Shown here: one piece after another, positions 7,125 through 10,652 of the stretch | Layout of the letters: each line of letters starts with the position of its first letter | How positions within the stretch are numbered: position 1 is the first letter of the stretch | Assembly (NCBI GenBank): GCA_028711905.1 | Contig: JAQTRI010000091.1 | Location: forward strand, 1-10,652 | From: Candidatus Wallbacteria bacterium | Lineage (GTDB): Bacteria; Muiribacteriota; JAQTZZ01 | Reading direction: 5' to 3' | DNA: 10,652 nt | Program-made: the position numbers and the translations under genes | The notes under the pieces: generated by a model | The model's input: the letters and a program-made list of their open reading frames with translations, nothing else | Told to the model about the DNA's origin: nothing | Databases searched by the model: none

Positions 7125-7153
7125 ATTTTAGCATAACCGGAATTTGATTACAA
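7125..7153 (-). promoter_or_regulatory. Sigma70-type extended -10 promoter for the porin operon
   Basis: On the - strand, -35 TTGTAA (7148-7153) is followed by a 17-bp spacer and -10 TAAAAT (7125-7130), with the extended TG at 7132-7133. Transcription would begin near 7118 and give a leader of about 58 nt before the porin ATG. The surrounding leader is A/T-rich. The 7060-7203 gap holds nothing else that I can support. There is no clear terminator after the upstream methyltransferase gene, so read-through is possible. Confidence 0.55.
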
Positions 7154-7203
7154 AATCATTTTTCAGGATTGCGGTAATTCAGAGCCGCCTAAACTGTAAG
7201 GCC

Positions 7204-7755
7204 TCATTTTGAAAACTGCGGTTGACAGATTCTCGACAAAATGACAGCTGTGGCGCTGCGTACCGAAAGGTGATTGTAATCACTCTGACCAGTCACCGGT
7301 TCCAGCTGTACACACGACAATCGGATCGCATCATCATGCAGGCCATGTCCTGTACCGAACAGGAGAAAAACATCGCGCTTCTCTTCTCTGACCTGTTCAT
7401 TGAGGTCGGAAAAGGTGCAAACCTTTTCCATGCGGATGGACGCGGAAGTTGTCACAACTAAGGCATTGGGTGTTCCGGCCAGGAGGTCTTCGAGACTGGG
7501 GACGATGTGCACTAAAGACATGGCCTGGTGGCGGTTCCAGTTCCATTCGAAGGCTTCCTTTGTGCCCCAGAAATCCACAACCCGCTTCAGGAACTCACGC
7601 TGTCTGGGCTCAGGATGGACAACGAACAGATGTGAAACACCAAATGTGGCGCAGGAGCGCGCCATATCCTGAACATCGAGAGGATATGCTGCTGTGGCGG
7701 TTTTTTCTCCGAGGCGGTTCAGACATGGATAGTGGATCAGCACGGCGTTAAGCAT
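7204..7755 (-). CDS. SPOUT-type RNA methyltransferase (trmD-linked family)
   Basis: The 183-residue protein matches the small SAM-dependent RNA methyltransferase family found beside trmD (as I recall it, PF09936, Methyltrn_RNA_4). The N-terminus (NAVLIHYPCLNRLGEKTATAAYPLDVQDMARSCATFGVSHLFVVHP) is typical. It is followed by SLVHIVPSLEDLL (80-92). The SPOUT knot motifs are LLFGTGHGL (131-139) and DYNHLSVRSATAVIL (159-173), where SAM should bind. The RNA target is not known to me. The gene starts inside the end of trmD (ATGCTTAA, 8-nt overlap), so the two are probably translationally coupled. In other genomes the ribosomal protein gene rplS often follows, but here the porin operon does. Confidence 0.88.
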   Translation of the reverse strand: MLNAVLIHYPCLNRLGEKTATAAYPLDVQDMARSCATFGVSHLFVVHPEPRQREFLKRVVDFWGTKEAFEWNWNRHQAMSLVHIVPSLEDLLAGTPNALVVTTSASIRMEKVCTFSDLNEQVREEKRDVFLLFGTGHGLHDDAIRLSCVQLEPVTGQSDYNHLSVRSATAVILSRICQPQFSK

Positions 7756-8476
7756 CGGATTGGTCTTCCAGTAATTCCCGGTCAGAATCGGAAAGCGCGA
7801 ATTTTTCGAACAGATCAGGACGCAGTCTGCGGGTGCGCGTGAGAGCCTGCTTTCTGCGCCACTGTTCGATGCGCTTATGATGCCCGGATATCAGAATGTC
7901 CGGAACTGGTTCCCCTCTGTACTCCGGCGGTCGGGTGTAATGAGGGTAGTCAAGAAGTCCGTGACAGAAAGATTCATTGATTAATGACTCCTGGTCGCCG
8001 ATTACCCCCGGAATCAGGCGAACAATGGCTTCGATCATGGCAAATGCAGGAAATTCCCCGCCCATAGTGACAAAATCACCAAGAGAGACTTCAAAGGGTC
8101 TGAGAATTTTGACGATGCGTTCATCGATTCCTTCGTAATGTCCGCAGATAAAAGTCAGTTGCTCCAATTTGGACAGATCTGCAGCCATTTTCTGGTCAAA
8201 AACTGCTCCCTGAGGGGTAAGCAGGAGAAGCAGGGAGTCGTTAACTGCGCAGTTCACACTTTCAGCGGCATCAACCACAGGCGGTGCCATCATCACCATC
8301 CCCGGCCCTCCGCCATAAGGGTAGTCATCGATCTGCCGGTGCCTGTCCCGTGTGAAGTCCCGCGGATTGATGATGCGGAATTCAACGAGATTTTTTTCGA
8401 CTGCCTTGCCCAGTAGGCTGTATGAAGATGCTGCCTGTGCCAGTTCCGGAAAAATTGTAATGATATTGATGATCAT
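7748..8476 (-). CDS. trmD: tRNA (guanine-37-N1)-methyltransferase
   Basis: TrmD makes m1G37 next to the anticodon, which prevents +1 frameshifting. It works as a SPOUT-knot homodimer. All landmarks are present in 242 residues: PRDFTRDRHRQIDDYPYGGGPGM (38-60), CGHYEGIDER (111-120), the knot segment SLGDFVTMGGEFPAFAMIEA (131-150), Arg153 (Arg154 in E. coli), GLLDYPHYTRPPEYRG (173-188) and ISGHHKRIEQWR (196-207). One oddity is that the residue aligned with E. coli Asp169, the proposed general base, is Glu168 (INESF against TEDSF). The acid group is kept. The start overlaps the rimM stop as ATGA, and the end overlaps the next gene by 8 nt. Confidence 0.97.
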   Translation of the reverse strand: MIINIITIFPELAQAASSYSLLGKAVEKNLVEFRIINPRDFTRDRHRQIDDYPYGGGPGMVMMAPPVVDAAESVNCAVNDSLLLLLTPQGAVFDQKMAADLSKLEQLTFICGHYEGIDERIVKILRPFEVSLGDFVTMGGEFPAFAMIEAIVRLIPGVIGDQESLINESFCHGLLDYPHYTRPPEYRGEPVPDILISGHHKRIEQWRRKQALTRTRRLRPDLFEKFALSDSDRELLEDQSDA

Positions 8477-8985
8477 GTCAGGATGTTTACCAGTTCGCGG
8501 GCAGCCTCGTCAAGCTCGATTACGGAATTGGCCACATCGACCCTGGCGATGAAGCGCTTGAGAAAGGGTATGTGGAAATGATCGCTTCCCGTATCGATTC
8601 GCAGAAGCGGATTAGGTCCATCAGGTTCAAAAATCTCTGATACATCGCCGATTTTTTCTCCCCCCATGAGGACAGTGCATCCAGTCAGTTCGTGGATAAA
8701 ATAATTGCCTGGTCCCGGATCGATGCGATCATGGTCATGGATTAGAAGCAGTTGATTGCGCAGTTTATTCACCTGCTCGCAGTCAGTATAGTTTTTAAAG
8801 CGCAGAACCAGTTTGTTCCCGGAAAATCTGACGCCGGAAATTTCCAGTTCGCTCATCCGGCCGTTAATGTCGATCAAAACCTTTTTAAGGCCTTGGAATC
8901 GCTCCGGATCAGGGGTCAGAGGCATGACCACAGCCTCTCCGGTGACTCCGAATGGTTTCAGTACTTTTCCGACAGCTGTCAGCAT
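8473..8985 (-). CDS. rimM: 16S rRNA processing / 30S maturation protein RimM
   Basis: RimM helps assemble the 30S head and binds S19. At 170 residues it is of usual length. The N-terminal RimM domain (1-87) opens with VGKVLKPFGVTGEAVV and continues through GNKLVLRFKNYTDCEQVNKLRNQLL. The C-terminal PRC-barrel (about 92-170) starts NYFIHELTGCTV and includes IGDVSEIFEPDGPNPLLRI and the IPF segment. The ATG at 8985 lies 7 nt inside the end of the diguanylate cyclase gene. It is preceded by AAGGAAGGA at a good distance, so it has its own ribosome-binding site within the upstream coding sequence. The ATGA overlap with trmD is the common arrangement. No rpsP or KH-domain gene precedes it, unlike in many genomes. 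Confidence 0.95.
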   Translation of the reverse strand: MLTAVGKVLKPFGVTGEAVVMPLTPDPERFQGLKKVLIDINGRMSELEISGVRFSGNKLVLRFKNYTDCEQVNKLRNQLLLIHDHDRIDPGPGNYFIHELTGCTVLMGGEKIGDVSEIFEPDGPNPLLRIDTGSDHFHIPFLKRFIARVDVANSVIELDEAARELVNILT

Positions 8986-10652
8986 ACGCGGTTCCTTCCT
9001 TGTTCCTTGGCGCGATAGAGGGCCTGGTCTGCCTTTTCAATCAACGCCTTTTTTCCCATGCCTGCTTCCAGACAGGCCACCCCGAAGCTGCAGGTGATAA
9101 CTATACTATCAGGAATAGATGGCTGTTCGACATCAGCTATGGCTTCGCGGATGCGTTCGGCCAGTTTTAAGGCGCCTTGATAATGTGTTCCCGGACAAAC
9201 CACAGCGAATTCTTCCCCGCCATAGCGCGAGAGAAAGTCTATTTCCTGGCGGATGACTTTCTGGGCGGCATCGGCAACGCTTTTCAGAACCATGTCACCG
9301 AGTTGATGCCCATACTGATCGTTAAAACGCTTGAAATGATCGATATCGAACATGATCAGGGAGAGATGATTGGAGAATCTCTTTGCGCGTAGAATTTCTT
9401 CATCCAGGCGGGCCTGGAAAAAACGGTGGATAAATACTCCTGTCAGCCCGTCAGTGATAGCCAGTTCATACAGCTGCCGTTTTTTGATGGCAATGGCCAC
9501 TTCTCCAGCTAAAGTCAGGCCCAGCTTGCAGTCTTCAGGTGTAAATCCGGATTCCTTGTTCAGCAGGTTAATGACACCGAATACCATGTTTTCCGCGGTC
9601 AGCGGCAGACAGAGAAGGCATGAAAGTCTGAGGTTATGTTCCTGATCGCTGTAAGGCAGGAACAAGGTGCTGCTGCTCAGGTTGTTTTCCAGAGCAGGCA
9701 CGCCTGTTTCAAGCACTTTTCCTGCGATGCCGTCTCCGCTGCGAAGAACGATCAGCTGGGCCGGTGAAATTTCCCCGGCCCGATTCCGGACTACCTTGGC
9801 CCGGAGGACGGACTCCTCAAGAAGCATGATGGATCCGTGCGAACAACCGATGGCTTCAATAACTATCTCCAGAATACTGGACAAAAGCTGAGAAATGTCG
9901 TTCTGATTGATGATGGCATGGATGGCCCTGTTGACGAAGTCGAGTTCATGGATTTTGCGGTCCAGCCTGGAATTGGCCGTTATCAGATCGCCGATCATTT
10001 TTTTGAGGTTGTCAGCCATTTTATTGAACTCAACGGCTAAGAATTCGATCTCGTCTCCTGTGGCGATATTCACGCGATAATCCAGTGATCCCCCGGAAAC
10101 AGAGGTAACCCCTGTTACCAGCTGGTCGAGGGGGCTTGTGAATTTGCGGGCTGTAAAAAGCGACAGAGGAATGCTGATGATGGCGCAGATGATTGCCAGG
10201 AAGGCAAAAATTCTCTGGTTGCGCAGCAGGTTCTGGTGCAGGGCTTTGGAACTTTTGGAAGTCACGAGAAAGTAATCCGTGCGCAGAGCTAAAGGAAGGC
10301 ATACCCCCAGCTGGGTATAACGCTCGCCCGGAACGGTGAATTCAATGACTCCGCCGGAGGGTTCGTGCTCTATGCGCAGCCTGAATCTCCGCATGTCCTC
10401 GTCCCTGATAGTAGTGGCAATGAATTCCAGCCGGTCGTCTGTGATTGTGACATGGCAGTCCGTCAGTTCGCTGATTTTGTCCAGAAACTCGTTTTTCAAG
10501 GGCTGCTCCATTACTATGTGACCGGCAGGTTTGAGCCTGCCCTCCAGGTGAACCGGTACCATGACGGAAATAAACAGTCCGTCACCGGCACAGGAGAGTT
10601 TTTTGAAGTAATCACCTGCAGGCAGCACAGGTATCTGCCCTGTCGCCGGGAG
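8979..10652 (-). CDS. Membrane diguanylate cyclase with sensor, HAMP, GAF and GGDEF; N-terminus cut
   Basis: The protein makes c-di-GMP from two GTPs. The frame stays open to the window edge, so the GTG at 10628 is unlikely to be the start and the first membrane segment is missing. Counting from that codon, 1-135 is the end of a periplasmic sensor domain (CACHE-like by layout, not proven). A membrane helix lies at about 138-161, and HAMP at about 160-212 (TSPLDQL...GDEIEFLAVEFNKMADNL). A linker coiled coil is followed by GAF at about 245-385 and GGDEF at about 390-549. GGDEF has DGLTG at 393-397, FDIDHFKRFND (metal and GTP contacts), an intact active-site GGEEF at 470-474, and SFGVA and ADQALYRAKEQGRN near the end. 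The inhibitory RxxD site is replaced by Gln461-Glu-Ile-Asp464, so feedback by c-di-GMP is probably lost. The last codons overlap rimM by 7 nt, suggesting co-transcription. Confidence 0.94.
   Translation of the reverse strand, partial: LPATGQIPVLPAGDYFKKLSCAGDGLFISVMVPVHLEGRLKPAGHIVMEQPLKNEFLDKISELTDCHVTITDDRLEFIATTIRDEDMRRFRLRIEHEPSGGVIEFTVPGERYTQLGVCLPLALRTDYFLVTSKSSKALHQNLLRNQRIFAFLAIICAIISIPLSLFTARKFTSPLDQLVTGVTSVSGGSLDYRVNIATGDEIEFLAVEFNKMADNLKKMIGDLITANSRLDRKIHELDFVNRAIHAIINQNDISQLLSSILEIVIEAIGCSHGSIMLLEESVLRAKVVRNRAGEISPAQLIVLRSGDGIAGKVLETGVPALENNLSSSTLFLPYSDQEHNLRLSCLLCLPLTAENMVFGVINLLNKESGFTPEDCKLGLTLAGEVAIAIKKRQLYELAITDGLTGVFIHRFFQARLDEEILRAKRFSNHLSLIMFDIDHFKRFNDQYGHQLGDMVLKSVADAAQKVIRQEIDFLSRYGGEEFAVVCPGTHYQGALKLAERIREAIADVEQPSIPDSIVITCSFGVACLEAGMGKKALIEKADQALYRAKEQGRNRVC

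Noticed and set aside
7222..7751. Three overlapping + strand frames opposite the RNA methyltransferase
   Set aside because: All lie wholly antisense to a well-matched SPOUT protein and show no family features.
10626..10628. GTG as the start codon of the diguanylate cyclase
   Set aside because: The frame stays open to the window edge, and the first membrane segment expected before a periplasmic sensor domain is absent. The real start is upstream of the window.
1..10652. tRNA, rRNA, CRISPR array, phage or toxin-antitoxin genes
   Set aside because: I looked for cloverleaf-like stems, spaced direct repeats, integrases and small paired genes and found none. The only dense repeats are those at 706-1100 and 4663-4737.

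Overview
The window holds eight protein genes: one on the + strand at the left edge (ddl, cut by the window) and seven on the - strand. The last of these, a sensor diguanylate cyclase, runs off the right edge. Everything points to a diderm (two-membrane) bacterium. It has a D-Ala-D-Ala ligase, a beta-barrel outer-membrane protein carrying an N-terminal SLH domain, and a lipobox-bearing lipoprotein. An SLH-anchored porin is typical of diderm lineages that tether the outer membrane through SLH domains (for example Negativicutes, Cyanobacteria, Deinococcus-Thermus and several uncultured phyla) and is not typical of Proteobacteria. I cannot name the phylum from this sequence.

Left part (1-1868): the 3' five-sixths of ddl converges on recO. 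The 338-bp gap between them is the most unusual DNA here. The last 81 bp of ddl plus 58 bp of downstream sequence are present twice in direct tandem (706-844 and 845-983). The second copy encodes almost the same peptide with many synonymous changes. Each copy carries a perfect 9-bp-stem hairpin. A 29-bp arm of the repeat recurs inverted at 1071-1100, which gives a 175-bp MITE-like unit with TA at both ends.

Middle (1916-7153): a self-contained three-gene envelope operon on the - strand. It has a recognisable extended -10 promoter (7125-7153), short intergenic gaps of 14-15 nt, and a strong intrinsic terminator (1916-1942). In transcription order it encodes an SLH-domain beta-barrel porin, a secreted FecR-domain protein with a Lys/Glu-rich coiled coil, and a 762-residue lipoprotein with a Gly/Ser tether and a C-terminal beta-propeller. 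All three products are exported, so they may act together at the envelope. The function is unknown, and this is the best candidate for an undescribed system in the window.

Right part (7204-10652): a tightly overlapping - strand cluster. A membrane diguanylate cyclase (sensor-TM-HAMP-GAF-GGDEF) overlaps rimM by 7 nt, rimM overlaps trmD by 4 nt, and trmD overlaps a SPOUT-type RNA methyltransferase by 8 nt. RimM (30S maturation), TrmD (tRNA m1G37) and the trailing methyltransferase form a known translation module. The diguanylate cyclase directly upstream of rimM, where rpsP or a KH-domain gene often lies, is unusual.
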